A stretch of DNA of 64,000 bases from Rusavskia elegans (GCA_011316305.1 SAUG01000075.1:124001-188000), one strand, 5' to 3'; positions 50,486 through 63,012 are shown, counted from the first letter of the stretch. The notes: generated from the letters alone by a model not told the origin. Translations and numbers: made by a program.

Positions 50486-53400
50486 ATGTCCCGCTCATCC
50501 AAGGGCTTCGCCGACTTTTTCCCTACTGCTCCATCCGTGCTCCGACGGAAGCGCTCTCGGGTGGCCGACGGTCGTCACCGATTACCCTCTCCAGCTGCCG
50601 CCGGCAGGAGCCCCGCCCACCGTTCATCTGAAGACTCACGATCAAGTCAAGCTGGAGCCGAACGGGTCCAGTGTCAGGATCGTGGTTCGAAAAGTGACTT
50701 GGGGTCGGCGCCTTCCCATGCGATTCAAGAAGAAAACGAGTGCACGCAAGGTGATCTACTGAATGGAGTAGGCTCTGCGAGCTCGACCAGCACTGTATCG
50801 TCGGTCTTCAGTGCAAACAATCAAGCATTGAACCACTCGAACCAGCACGGATCACATCAGTCTGCTACTTGGACACCCTTGACTCATGTCGATGCCTCCC
50901 CATCCGGAGACACTATGGATTCACCCCACCACAACCACCATCTCACCGAGAAAACCTACGCTAGACACTCCAACGGTTCCCAACCTTCAACAAGACATTT
51001 AAATGAAGGACCGCTATTAGTTTCTGTCAGCCAGCAGCTCGGTAGAAATTTTGAAGCACGGCCTGGCAAAGGTGAAGTGAAAGGAGAGAAAATTATTTAC
51101 GATCCATGCTTGGACTCCAAGACCAAGAATGACAAGGCTCAAAAACGGGACAAGAAGCCAAAGTATGTACGTTTTGGTGAAAAGGTATGTGGTCAGGGTG
51201 TTGTCCGGCTCTAGCCCTGAAGAAAGGAGGATATCATATCTGACAAGGTGACCCTTCAGGATGACGATCGCCCTCCCCATGACCCACGGCTACGGAATCT
51301 CCGGCCGGCCGCCGCAAAAAAGAAAAATTTTGAGCCCATGCTATCTCTTTTCAAGCCGTACAACCACGACGCTATACACTCGATCGGGCATGCGCCACCC
51401 ACAAGTATAGTCGTGACCGGCTTTGACCCGCTGATTAGTGTCGGTCAGATACAGCGTCATTTCTCCCAATATGGGCAGATTGGTCAGATCAACAACGAGA
51501 CCAGCAAAGAGACAGGAAGTTTTCTAGGGGTGTGTCTGATATCTTATAAGGATCGTTTGGCAAAGGGACGGGAGCCCGCCGTCTCAGCTTGGGAGGCAGC
51601 GAAACGTGCCCATGAACACTGCAAGAGCAGTGAACAGCGAGTAGGAGGACGTCGAGTATGTGCGATCTTGGATCGAGATGGCTCGGTAGGACGTCGAGTC
51701 GTGCAAAAGGCTATTGCAAGGCAACACCCAAGGAGACCAATAGTTGGGCCTCCCGACGAGAAACCACGTAGGGAACCTGTCGTTCAGATTCCTGGTCCAC
51801 CGCCGTCAGCGCCCAAAGGACCGTCTGCCAAGCCATCCACTCGGCCGCCAGCTCCTTCGCGGATACCGGCCGAGGGTCAACGAAACCCTGCAAAACTATC
51901 GAATCACGACTTGGTTGAGGAAAAACCAATCCTGGAACAGATCAAGCGAGACCCGTACATTTTTATCGCACACCGCCACGTCCCTGTTCTTGGTGCCACC
52001 ATCCCACACCTTTCGAGTCGTCTGCGTGGTATGAGACATAAGGATGTCAGATGCGACAAGACCGGATATTACATTGTCTTTGAAGATTCCAGAGCCGGTG
52101 AAGAGGACGCTGCGCATTGTTATAACATGTGCAACGACAAGCCATTGTTCAACTATGTCATGACGATGGAGGTTCAAAAGTATGGGAATCCAAACTATGA
52201 GCGGAGTCCTAGTCCCGAGAGAGTACAGGCCGAAGCGAGAGAGAAGGCCAAGCTTGAGCGAAAGCGCCTGGATGATGAGCTCGAAATGGAGGAAGAGAAA
52301 AAGCAGAGAGCCGCTAACCTGGACCCAGTGCGAGAGATGGTCGAACTACTCAAGAGAGAGCTTCAGGACAAATTACTCCAAGACGTCAAATCACGAATCG
52401 TTGCCCCTGCGCTCTATGAGTACCTCGATCCTGATCAGCATGTAGAGAAGCGCCGCCGACTGAACATTGACGCGCCAAGTGACGAACGGCGTCCGGGCAT
52501 CTATGTTAACCATGCTCAGAGCAGTCCGCGGGAGAGCACACCGGATTATCGACAAGAACAAAACATTTATGGTCGTCGACCGGTTGGATCTTCGAATCTC
52601 AATGTCGCCGCGCTTCCTCGAATTCGCAAGGGCATGGGTAATCAGCGCGGTAACACTGTATTCACTGACGAACGTCGCAAACACCGGACGCCAAAGAAGC
52701 CTGAGGTTACATCGCTGCATCATCGTCTCTACCAGTTCCAAGACAACAACGATTCCGACGACGAGAAGCGCACATCTATCACACGAGACACCGAGGAACA
52801 GGAGAGTAGGCCGATGAGCCGGATGAGCATGAGCTCGGCAATATCCGATGATGAAGATGAGCAGCCCGAACGGATGCTTGTGCAGCGGACGAGGGAACTC
52901 ACCCCCCAAGAAAGCGTTGAGCAAACACTGACGGGCAATTCAACTTCGGTGATGCTTGACGCGGACAACGTGGTGGCTTCCATAGAGAAAGATGGTGGTG
53001 CTCTTCCAGCAAATACCAAGAAACGAAAACGCCTGCTGGAACAGCTCGCGTCCAGGAAGAAACAAAAAGAGGACGACAAGCTTTTCGGCGTAGGGGAGAA
53101 GCAAACAATTGCTGAGAGTCCTTCTCCAGGCATAAGCAGAGAAGAATCTGCTGCAGCAGATAACATCCCAGTGGTGGACGACAGTGAAGCCCCTAAAGCT
53201 GTGGCCGACGCTGCAGATCAGGAAGCGCGGTCCGCAAATGAGAAAGCCAAGAAGCCAAAGGCGAAGAAGAAATCAAAGAAACAGATATTCGAGGAAAGAG
53301 AGAAGCTTAAGAAGGAACAGATCCAGATCGAAGTCGAGGAAAGGCTTGTCCAAAGTCCTCAGGTCCAGGACATCCAGATCCAGCCTCCAGAGATCGTAGT

Positions 53401-54491
53401 GGATGTTGAAGAACCCACGTCTGGAATTGCATGGAGCGTCACAACGGATATAGCGAAGCGGACGGTCGAGGCAGACCCCAACCTGGTACTTGACTTGGAT
53501 GGCTGGCAGTCATTGGTGAAAGACGATGAGGACCTCGATTACCTCCGACAGGCCCTTGGCAATACATCGGCCGCACCCCTGGGTGACATATCCGCGTGGG
53601 CGTGGAAATACAAGGAGATCAAAGCTCTCAACCGGGCGGGTGAGCGGGGTGTTGTTCGCGCAGCCACCAAGATAGAGGGCTACTACGTCCCCAATCCTTC
53701 TGGCTGCGCAAGGACTGAGGGTACCAAGAGGATTCTTGAGTCGGAGAAGTCCAAGTACCTGCCGCATCGCATCAAAGTCCAGAAGGCTCGGGAAGAGCGG
53801 GAAGCCAAGGCGAAGGAAGACCCACACGTTGCCGCTGCAGAGGCGGCCAAGCTCGCGGCCGCCAAAATTCTTTCCAAGTCAAGCTCGAGAAGCAACCGAG
53901 TCAACAATCGAAGGCTGGCGGCGGACATGGCAGCGCAGAAGCAAGCGCTGAATCCGGACGGCGAGGGGGATGTCCTCCGCTTCAATCAACTCAAGAAGCG
54001 GAAGAAGCCAGTTAAGTTTGAACGCTCGGCCATCCACAATTGGGGACTGTACGCGATCGAGAATATCGCTGCGAACGATATGATCATCGAGTACGTCGGA
54101 GAGAAAGTTCGACAGCAAGTAGCCGACATGCGTGAACGGCAGTATCTCAAGAGCGGAATCGGTAGCAGCTACCTGTTCCGCATCGATGAAAACACAATCA
54201 TCGACGCAACCAAACGAGGTGGCATTGCCCGCTTCATCAATCACAGCTGCACGCCGAACTGTACAGCCAAGATCATCACGGTGGACCGTAGCAAACGCAT
54301 CGTCATCTACGCGCTACGGGACATTGACCAGGGTAAGTGTGGAAGCAAGCACTCCAGCTGTAAATGGTACATGCTAACACAGCACAGATGAGGAGCTGAC
54401 GTATGACTACAAATTCGAGCGTGAATGGGGATCCGACGATCGGGTCCCATGCCTGTGTGGATCGAGCGGGTGTAAGGGGTTCCTCAATTGA
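50486..54491 (+). CDS. set1: Histone H3 lysine-4 methyltransferase Set1 (COMPASS catalytic subunit)
   Basis: Exons 50486-51184, 51248-54332 and 54388-54491 (introns 63 and 55 bp) give 1,295 residues. Order: a Ser-rich disordered N-terminus; the conserved IIYDPCLD and PHDPRLRNL region; an RRM (~285-370, [16 protein letters not shown]); the SET1-associated second RRM-like domain (~468-548, [13 protein letters not shown]); a charged, coiled middle with Lys/Glu runs; the nSET region (~945-1080); the SET domain (~1158-1285) with [22 protein letters not shown] and [11 protein letters not shown]; then ELTYDYKFE and the post-[16 protein letters not shown] zinc tail. Catalytic NHSC and the YDY tyrosines are intact. 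It methylates H3K4 in the nucleus within COMPASS, marking active chromatin. Splicing of the last intron is required to join the post-SET part. Confidence 0.95.
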
Positions 54492-54895
54492 GATGGGTTT
54501 CGACCCGAGTTTGCCCTTCTATGGCTCAGCTTATGCTTATGACTATCATTTTTGCGATTCGCTTTTTTCGTTTACAGCATTGCGTGGCGTTGGGTTTTGT
54601 CCAGGCGAGGGTGATTGTGCAAAAGAGCATCGGGATGAGGCGTTGGTGAAACTATGGCTCAGCTGACCGCAGGGATTGCAGTCTGCCTGTTTTGTACATA
54701 ATTGCAGAGCATGCGAGGTTCGTTGCTGAAGATGGAAGTGACGAGAACAGGCGGGTGGAGGAGGAGAAGTACCAGAAAGCCGAGTCTGAATTCGCTTCTT
54801 GACTTCGCCCGTGCTACGTACTCCCTGCTCCGGTATTTCTGCACTCTAATCGCTCGTTCTTCTCCTGCAGAAGGGTTCATTGATCATTCGGACGA

Positions 54896-55407
54896 TCAGA
54901 CTAATACACAACGTCAACTCCACTCTGCGAAGCACTTGACGGTCCGACAGAAAGAAGAATCGACGCACCCAGGTGGTTCGGCAGCAAGAAATTGGCGATG
55001 CCTTCCTTGATCTTGTATTCATGCCCACAATTACGACAGACCATCTTCCCTTCGATGACCTCCGTTTCCATAAGGAGTGTATGCAAAACCCGCATCACCT
55101 CGTGCTCGTCTTCCGTCTCGAAGCTACCTTCAGGTTTGGTGGCCGGCAAGTTCGTGAAACCAAGCTGACGTTGCCCTTTAGAATGCTCCTCGGCAATTCG
55201 ACATGGTTGATATTTGCATACCTCAAGGGCGGTCGTTGTGATGGCATCCCAGTCCAAACGCGGAAGGATGTTGGAGAGAAAGGTGGGGTTGTAACCGATC
55301 TCTCGCTGCTCTAGCTCTGCATCTTCAAAATGGAGCGGAAAGGAAGCGGCCGAGCTTTTGCAACTTTTGACGGCGCAGGTGAGGAAATTGACGGTGAGTA
55401 ATTTCAT
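54896..55407 (-). CDS. trm112: Multifunctional methyltransferase subunit Trm112
   Basis: Two exons (55407-54969 and 54900-54896; intron 68 bp) give 147 residues. Trm112 is the small zinc-binding activator of several methyltransferases: Bud23 (18S rRNA), Trm9 and Trm11 (tRNA), and Mtq2 (eRF1). Seen: MKLLTVNFLTCAVKSC with the first Cys pair, a central helical insertion, then LHTLLMETEVIEGKMVCRNCGHEY with the second Cys pair, completing a zinc-ribbon, and IKEGIANFLLPNHLV at the end. Without the intron the frame runs on for 23 unrelated residues. Splicing to a 5-nt last exon gives the family's usual HLV end. Its partner Bud23 is encoded 16 kb away. Its 3' end converges on set1. Confidence 0.92.
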
Positions 55408-55591
55408 TGTGTGTGTGTGCAAGTCGAAGGTGCTTTGTTCAATGTAGTGGGTGCTGGCTGGATTCCGTACGTAAGAATAATATATATCTGTTGGACTGTG
55501 CAACGCAATTTCATCAACGACCCTCGGTGACCGTTGAAATACTTACGATCTAACCGTCCTCAAGTGACCGTCTATCTTGTTTTCGCCCAGA

Positions 55592-56692
55592 ATGAGAATG
55601 GTCTACGAATTATCAGATCAAGCCTGCAAAGGTTTCAGAAACGCCTCGTCGTATGATACGCACCGTCCATCTTACCCGCTGGAAGTCGTGGATGCACTAT
55701 TGGCACAACTGCAGGTGAAAGGCGTCCCGAATGCGCGCATCGTCGACCTCGGAGCCGGCACCGGAAAATTCACCGAACTACTGGCTGTACGGGATGAAAA
55801 GTATCACGTTGTGGCGGTCGAGCCCCATCAAGAGATGAGGAAGGCATTGAGCGCGAAAAAATTAAGTGCAGTGGATGTTGTCCATGGCTATGCCAATAAT
55901 ACGCCAGTCGAATCGCAAAGCGTGGACGCTGTGGTTGCTGCTCAGGTAGGCTCGTCTCTGTGAATTATTGCTGTGGTCCTCGAGGTAATGGTGTCAGGCA
56001 TTTCATTGGTAAACCAGACAACATCCCCAAGATTTTCCTCAAATTCTTTGGATGCTGACGGCACGAGGTTTGCTACCGACGACGCACTCGAGGAAATTTA
56101 CAGGATATTGATTCCTGGCGGCAATTTTGGAATGATCTGGAACGTCGAAGACTGTACAGTTTCGTAGACCTCGCGTCAAAGTTTAATAATGCTGAACGGG
56201 GCTATAGACAATGCACCCCAATCCTGGGTACCCACAACCAGGTGGGAAGCAACCATGAAAGATATCATGTGGTCCTACCACGATCAAAGGCCACGATTCA
56301 GGCATGACCTCTGGCGGAACGTCTTCGACAAACAGCTCTCTAGCACCCCGTTCACCATCCAAGCTGCAGATCCGCTGTTTTCACTGCCACTTGGAGAGGA
56401 TTCGGCCAAATTCATTCATTGGTTGCATCCGGATGCCATCTGGGAGAGGTTTCGGAGTTTGAGTCAGATTTCGGTATTGAAAGGAGATGAACTCGCGGTA
56501 AGGCTTGCGTATGGCTGTGCCGACCACCTCATCGGTTGACCCATATTTTAGGGTGTGAAGGATAAGGTTTTTGCGGCGATGAGCGCATCGAATGTCGAGG
56601 CGAACGATAAGGGCGAGCTGGCATTACATGGACACGTAGTCTACACGTGGACGACTGCTGTTCCAGGAGCACCAATAAAGGAGGGCGGATAG
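55592..56692 (+). CDS. Class I SAM-dependent methyltransferase (type 11), substrate unknown
   Basis: Five exons (55592-55945, 55998-56008, 56068-56153, 56208-56497, 56552-56692) give 293 residues. Motif I reads RIVDLGAGTGKFTELLA (~residues 49-65), followed by VVAVEPHQEMRKAL (acidic end of beta-2), a motif IV region ending DAVVAAQAFHWFATDDALEEIYR, and the post-motif ILIPGGNFGMIWN. Proteins of this type in fungi resemble yeast Crg1 and other small-molecule or lipid methyltransferases, but the substrate cannot be told from sequence. The second exon is only 11 nt (GCATTTCATTG). It supplies the conserved AFHW residues and restores frame between two GT-AG introns of 52 and 59 bp. Convergent with lsm6. 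Confidence 0.88.
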
Positions 56693-56774
56693 GTCTTCGG
56701 TCCCCTCATGCCGTCGGCTACAGTAAGACAGGATGTCGCGGAATGGACCGACAGGAGGTCATGTTCAGATGCTG

Positions 56775-57134
56775 TTACGAGTCGGAAGATATGTACATAA
56801 CTTAAAAGCTGTTCAGCAAGGTTCATTTGCAGGCTATTGATTTGTCAAGATATACCATTATTGCCTCGAACGAAGGCATCGCCGTAACTTCGTCTCAGCT
56901 GGCCATTGACATATTCTTCCGTCTTTTCCAGGGCAATGTTCATGTAACCATCGACAGACTGAAGCTCGCCTGGAAGGCACATGTATCCATCAGGTTGAGT
57001 GCGCAGGAAGTAAAGGATAGAGACTTGCCTTTGTATACAACACCAGAATTCAATTTGACCGTAACAGGCGCTCCAATAATCTCGGACAGGAACCCCGACG
57101 GATCTTTGCCTTCAGTGCTCGATCCATTCTCCAT
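56775..57134 (-). CDS. lsm6: U6 snRNA-associated Sm-like protein LSm6
   Basis: Three exons (57134-57029, 56969-56856, 56800-56775) give 81 residues. LSm6 is part of the LSm2-8 ring that binds the U6 snRNA 3' end and of the LSm1-7 ring in mRNA decapping. Sm1 motif: FLSEIIGAPVTVKLNSGVVY; then KGELQSVDGYMNIALEK; Sm2 motif: FVRGNNVMYIS. The first intron (56970-57028) is GC-AG with donor GCAAGT after AAAG. No GT donor restores the conserved YKGELQ join. The second intron is 55 bp GT-AG. Only 82 bp separate its stop from that of the convergent methyltransferase gene, and its start is about 230 bp from the next, divergent gene. Confidence 0.94.
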
Positions 57135-57365
57135 TTTCACTGTCCGGTTGGAGGGGTAGATTGATGTAAATCGGTATCGGTGCTCGGCTTGTAACGGTTG
57201 GGGGTGAGCATCGTTCGCGTCAGGGACATTATTTAGCGGCGGCTCTCGCGGAAAGAAACGATGGCAATGCACAGATCTAAGCGCGATTATGTTATCAGTT
57301 ATCGTACTTCTTCAACCATCACCATTGTCACTCGAGTGATCTTTGCACTCACTTGCAAACCAGCA

Positions 57366-58818
57366 ATGGCTGAATCTACTTCGCATCAGGCTTCGACTAC
57401 GGCCAAACCCACTTTGAAACGCACATTATTCACCAAGCCTAGCTGGGTCGAGCAGGACAACACTGGGAACTCAACTGATTTCTTTCGGAGATCGAATCAG
57501 AGCTATCTTGCCATTGCTGCCGAGGCTGAGCGCAAACGCCATCGAAAGCTATCCAGGAAACAGCGAGAGCGGACTCACGAAGGTACTGACGCCCAACGTT
57601 CGCATAAACGGCCTCAGACTCCCAGTGACTCGGACTCGGCTGACGACTCGGATCGCTCGAAGAGTGATGATGGCAGTCGCTCTCAATCCGAGAAGAAGCA
57701 CATAACTCCTCTCCCGCCAATAACACAGTTGCCTGAACTCAAGCGGCCGCTCACCCCTACAGAATCAAAGACATCGCCAAAGTCGCTCTCTAAAAGATAC
57801 GAGTCAGTGACGAGTGCCAGGGAAAAGAACGGGAACTCGACTTTGCTACCATCGAATGTCATCGATCTTGAGGACAGCGACGACAATCCAAGTGTACATC
57901 AAGACGATATTGTTGAGGTCACGGCAATGAAGCACCTTAAGCCTGTCGAGGACGATGATGATTTTCCGCCTTCTGATGATGAGTACGCAGATTTAGCTCG
58001 TAAGGCGCGTGAAAAAGCAAGGAGAAAGCGCTTGGAGGACCATATCCCCTGTCCAGCCACCCAGAAAGGCCGCCTCATCTCAGCTGGGTCCATGAACAAG
58101 GTCAACCCTCCGCCGGCGGCGCCTGATCCTGCAGTCTCCATCCTCATAACCTCACGCATCCCGAACACGAATCCACTGATTGTCAACCGGAAGGTCTCTC
58201 AGCGACTCAAGGACGTTCGTTTGACCTGGTGCCATCGGCAGCGGTTTGATCCCGACACCACGGAAGCTGTATTCTTGACATGGAAGGGGAAACGACTGTT
58301 TGATGTTACAACTTGCAGAAGCCTTGGCATTGGTGTGGATTCTCAAGGGAACATTGTGACGAAGGGCCGTAGGGACATCCTTGGCGATGAAGAAGACCAG
58401 ATTCATATGGAAGCAATGACGGAGAAAATACTGGAAGAGGATCAACGAGCGAAGCGGCAGGAAACCGAAAATACAGATCGTAGTGAGATGGAAGCGCATG
58501 AACAAGCACCTGCGATAGAAAAGAAGGAGCCACAAGTGCGCATTATTCTAAAGGCCAAGGGGTTCGACGACTTTAAGCTTATAGTCAAACCGGTGAGTTG
58601 TTCTATCAATCATGGATCTTGTGGCGAGGATGCTGCTGACAGTTTCCGCTCAGACGACCCCAATATCTAGGATTGTGAACGCCTTCAAGGTGGACAAGCA
58701 GATCGAGGCCTCCAGAGAGGTCTTTCTATCCTTTGATGGCGACCGTTTGGCGCCAGAGATACAAGTTGCAGACACCGAGTTGAATGACATGGATTACATC
58801 GACGTTTATGTCAAGTAA
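57366..58818 (+). CDS. Rad60/Esc2/NIP45-like protein with C-terminal SUMO-like domains
   Basis: Two exons (57366-58592, 58654-58818; intron 61 bp) give 463 residues from the ATG at 57366. The frame is open to an earlier ATG at 57261 (498 residues). The N-terminal half is disordered, with KR-rich and Ser/Asp-rich stretches. A SUMO-interacting motif VIDLEDSDD lies near residue 165. A first ubiquitin-like region follows (~290-345, LTWCHRQRFDPD, FLTWKGKRLFD). A coiled acidic stretch leads to a second, better SUMO-like domain at the end (IILKAKGFDDFKLIVKP, FKVDKQIEA, FLSFDGDRL, DMDYIDVYVK). This layout is that of Rad60/Esc2 family factors acting with Smc5/6 and SUMO at stalled replication forks. 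Which paralogue name applies cannot be settled by eye. Confidence 0.85.
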
Positions 58819-59230
58819 TCAATGGAGTAGGCTCTACTCAGAAGACCTTGTCCAGCAGACCAAACAAATTATCATGGCTCATGACCCGATCTGGCTGGGT
58901 ATCCAGATAGCGTAGACGCTGATCTAGAATTAACCTTGATTTGGTAGTTGCCAGATAAGTAGACGTTTGGAGTCTTCGATAACAAGAAGAGGCGAATATA
59001 TTTGCCGTCTGGTCATTTGCAACGAGCATTTTCTTCTGAATAGCCCGGTCGTTCTTCTGGATAGCCCGGTCGTGCTCTTTGTTCTCGAATGATGTGATTA
59101 ATGATATGCGTCGAGAGAACGAAACTTTCCTCATATTTACAGCCACCACAGCGCAGCCCATCACATCCGAGCACCGCGCATATCGCTGATTCCGTGCAAC
59201 CAAGACCAACTCCTCTTGCGTCATGGCTAT
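58819..59230. other. Convergent 3' intergenic region with a small tandem repeat
   Basis: 412 bp between two convergent genes. Holds two copies of tagcccggtcgt (59041-59052 and 59062-59073) in a 21-bp period. Minus-strand frames here have no recognisable motif. Confidence 0.5.
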
Positions 59231-61485
59231 TCAAATAGCCAAACCACCGGCCATGCCCATGAACAATGCCTGTACCGCAACCTGCAATGACCACAGTCCT
59301 ACCTTTTTGAACCTCCGCATCCTTGCTTGATCGTCAAGTACGTCTTTTGCAAACGCTTCGTATGTTTCGGCAGAGAGATCATCCATTAGACCGCTGTCGA
59401 ATATGGTCCAACTGCCGTCGAATTCGCTCGCACGTTTCACAACGCGGCAGTTGATTGGGATGAAGGTCCGTCGAGAATTGATATAAGCGACAATAGGTCT
59501 GATCAAAGCGTTATTGACGTAAGACAGGTCTTTATTGAACAGCGGTACTGCCGCGCGCACGTCGTTCAGATGGACCCTTAGGTCCATAATAAGGAAGCGT
59601 TTATCGTCTTCGGACGTCGTCGATGGCGTGTTGTTTGGTGATGTCGCGGACGCACTTGAACCGTCATTTCCAGCAATCGTAGAACGCTGATCATGAGCTG
59701 GGTACCGATTAGCGGTCACAGTAGCCTCCATACGATCGTAAAAATCCGACATGACTTTGGCGATGCTTTCGTCGGTATCTGCCGGAAACATGATATCGGA
59801 CACGATATCGACATTACCCTCATAGATCCATGAGAAGGGTCCCTCGACCCCACGATTGAGATGATCGATGTTCAGACCGTCAATTCGCAGACGACTATGC
59901 TTTTTCCAGTGCTCCGGTTCACCTCCTAGCTGGGACTCGATACTGCCATGAGTTTGCCGAGGATGGATGGTAAAGAGTGACTCGTCAAAAGACCCAGACA
60001 TCATGTTTGCTGACAGCACATCGTAGAAAAGCCACTGTCGGCGAAGCCGTGGGAGGTCGCAGGAGAAAACGCTCACGGAGAAAGGTCGGAAGTTGTGGGG
60101 TTGATGGACGGTCACAAGAAGATCCTCCAACTTGAAAGAATCGATCTCAAAGTCACCCGGGTTATGCTCATGCTTGTACATCCTCGGATCGACCTGTTCG
60201 CCCGAGAAGTGCACCGATGTCCTGTCAATCACGCCACGTACCCCTTTGATCTCGACGTTCCGAAGTAAACCTTTGCTGTTAAACCATTTTGTGAACGACA
60301 AGGTCACATTGACTGTATCTAGGGAGAGATCGAACTGGGTGTAATTCGTGTCTTCCGCCGCGGTAGAAATGGAGTCCTGGACAGAGGAGCTTTCTCCAAC
60401 GTCTGCGGGTCCTTTGGTAGCAGCGGCAACGGCCGCCGCCGTGAGAGGTGAACCTTTGCTGACTTGACCAGTCCCTTGCCCCGGACGTCGCGACACGAAT
60501 ACGTTTTTGAATGTAATGACACCATCGCCCCACCTGGGCACAATGGCTGACTCAAATACAACTCTCACCCCTGAAGACTTTGTCAAATGGTTACCAATCC
60601 ATCGAGCCAGTGTTTCTGTTCATAATTAGCCAAGCTTATCATTTTCGTGACGAACGAAGACGAACCTTGGGCGAAGACTGTATTTACAGCCAAGATGGCA
60701 AGGGAAAAGAAGGTTGTAGTGCCCAAAATGATCCATAAGACATGCCCGAGCAGTATCCAGGAAAAGAAAGCGCTAATTTCGTCGATGTTGAACGGTCGAC
60801 CGCTACGGATCGAGAACCACTTGAAGCGAACTTTGAGCCGTGACCAGAAACCCGTTGCAGCTGCCAGTAATTCTTCCTTGGTTGGCCTCTGTATGTGACT
60901 TATGTTTGGCAAACGTTCAATGAGATTCTTGCCTGCAACGGGGCTCGGCGCGATCCTAGGAGGCTCGGTAGTTTGGGGAGATGTTGTTGATTTGGAGCTA
61001 AGCCGTGATACAAGATTATCCTTAGCTGACTTGTCCTTCGGCTCACTAGACATAACACGGGCATGTCTTCTCCGGATGAACGCCCGCCGTTTGAAGAGGT
61101 GTGGTCCTGGCAAGCTCCCGATGCGACGAAGCTGGAAATTTGTACCTAGCCATCGAGACTGTGCTGTCTGAGCATGAATCTTGGAAGGCACCCAGGGAAG
61201 CGGAGAGAGTCTCGGCCAAAGTCCGACCGCGGAAAGGGCCACATGTTGAAGAGGGCTATCGGCAGCTGATTGTCTGACTGGGATGTTTCTGCAAGCGCTA
61301 GAGAAGGCTGCGGGCAGCGGTAATGACCGATGAACCGCCTCGGTCACCTGTGAGCTATAGGATAGTGATAATGGCGCGGGAATGAGTAGCCAAAAAGGAT
61401 ACGGTGGTGCTCTGGTCCCCAGAGGGGAAACACCGCACGTGCGGCGGAGTGTTGCGCCGAGGATGCGTCGCCCATGGCTGCTCAT
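59231..61485 (-). CDS. mdm31: Mitochondrial inner-membrane distribution and morphology protein (Mdm31/Mdm32 family)
   Basis: Two exons (61485-60666, 60615-59231; intron 50 bp) give 734 residues. The N-terminus is Arg/Ser-rich without acids (MSSHGRRILGATLRRTCG), a mitochondrial presequence. A membrane segment lies near residues 235-265 (FFSWILLGHVLWIILG, FFSLAILAVNTVFAQ). Then follow the family's TKSSGVRVVFESAIVPRW, GVITFKNVFVSRRPG, NVTLSFTKWFNSKGL, RGVIDRTSVH and NCRVVKRASEFDGSWTIFDSGL blocks. A second hydrophobic segment closes the protein (LWSLQVAVQALFMGMAGGL). In yeast, Mdm31 and Mdm32 act together in mitochondrial shape, mtDNA stability and lipid homeostasis. The length and motifs do not distinguish Mdm31 from Mdm32 with certainty. 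Confidence 0.88.
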
Positions 61486-61801
61486 TATCTTGAGACCATG
61501 ATCATGAGACTCGTATCATAGCTGGAATCTCAGTAAAAGAATCACAGTGCTCGTGGGTAGACATCGGTAGTATTATTACTTGCAACTTGCTGGCTTGCTG
61601 GAGGAAAGGAACAATAATGGGATGACGTGAAGAGCCAAGATTGGAATGGGAGCGATTGGGTGCACGGACCACTCACCGGTCGGGTAAAACTTCCCTCCAC
61701 AAAGCCGAAGATTAAGACGTCCTCGCTCGCCTCGACCCAAACCACTCGTACTCTTCATACTCTTTCAAGACACGAGATTTTGGAACCTAAAGGTCACCAA
61801 A
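61486..61801. promoter_or_regulatory. Divergent promoter region of mdm31 and pno1
   Basis: 316 bp between two divergent start codons must hold both promoters. No TATA element stands out. Poly-purine/CTT-type patches precede the pno1 start. Confidence 0.4.
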
Positions 61802-62779
61802 ATGCCTGCGCCTACAGCGTTGCTCCGACGTCCAGATGAGCTGGCAGAAGCCTCGGCAATCCCACTGCCACCAGACAGTCAGTCGAATTCTACCGACAGA
61901 CGTCACTTGACTAATCGTTCGTAGATGCCAATGAGGATCATTTCCTTGTCGAAAGTGCAGCCACTATTCCCGCACAGGCTCTCACCTCGGTCACCGACCA
62001 AGGATCAGCGATGCAGATTGACGAGGAAGGCCGTCCTAGGTTCCCCCCCGCAAAACCTGTCGAATTGGTTCATAGAGCAGAAACTAGAAAAGTCCTCGTT
62101 CCGCCTCATCGAATGACGCCTCTCAAGTCTTCGTGGTCGAAAATATATCAACCCTTGGTCGAGCACTTGAAACTCCAGGTCCGCATGAACGTCAAAGGTA
62201 AAGCCGTGGAGCTACGGACCTCAAAATACACCACGGATGCTGGTGCACTGCAGAAAGGAGAGGATTTTGTCAAGGCCTTCACTTTGGGCTTCGATGTCGA
62301 TGATGCTATTGCGCTGTTGAGACTGGACGACTTATACATTGAGACCTTCGGTAAGATTTGCAAAGTGGTTTCTATGACTTTATTGGCCTTATTGTTATCC
62401 CAGAGATAAAAGATGTCAAGACGCTCAACGGTGAACACTTGGGTCGCGCAGTCGGGCGGATCGCAGGAAAAGACGGTAAGAAGAACAAACAGAGAAGGGT
62501 GCTGGTGTACAGCATCTAATATGCAAGTAGGCAAGACTAAGTTTGCTATCGAAAATGCGAGCCGGACGCGCATAGTTCTGGCCGATCAGAAAATCCACAT
62601 ATTGGGCGGCTTCAAAAATATTCACATTGCCCGGGAGGCTGTCGTCAGTCTGATCCTCGGTAGTCCTCCTGTGAGTTTCCACTCACATACAATCGCGCTT
62701 GTTGCTCACAGCACACGTTGCAGGGCAAGGTATACGGCAATCTGCGGACGGTTGCATCTCGAATGAAGGAAAGGTTTTG
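61802..62779 (+). CDS. pno1: Pre-rRNA-processing protein Pno1/Dim2 (KH domain)
   Basis: Five exons (61802-61877, 61925-62350, 62404-62475, 62531-62670, 62723-62779; introns 47-55 bp) give 256 residues. Pno1/Dim2 binds the 3' end of 18S rRNA in pre-40S particles, recruits the dimethyltransferase Dim1 and holds back the endonuclease Nob1. After a variable acidic N-terminus the conserved body runs VPPHRMTPLKSSW, VEHLKLQVRMNVKGKAVELR, FVKAFTLGFDVDDAIALLRL, then the KH region [37 protein letters not shown] (degenerate GxxG) and IHILGGFKNIHIAREAVVSLILGSPPGKVYGNLRTVASRMKERF (split here by exon borders). The C-terminal MKERF is the family's end. Confidence 0.94.
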
Positions 62780-63012
62780 AGAGATGGCACACACCACCTT
62801 TCGCTTTTAGCGCAGTTGGGGTTTCGTGGGAAACTTGAATAGATGGATCTATTGATTCCACCAATTGGGATGTATATCTATCATGACGAGGGTCTTGACA
62901 GACAGCCCACAAGTTCTCCTATGATGTTAATGCCTCCCACGCCTCGGCGGTTGGCATTGACATAGTAGGCTCTTGATAGGGATTGTAAGTCGCCCCAGCA
63001 ACGGTACCAGCC

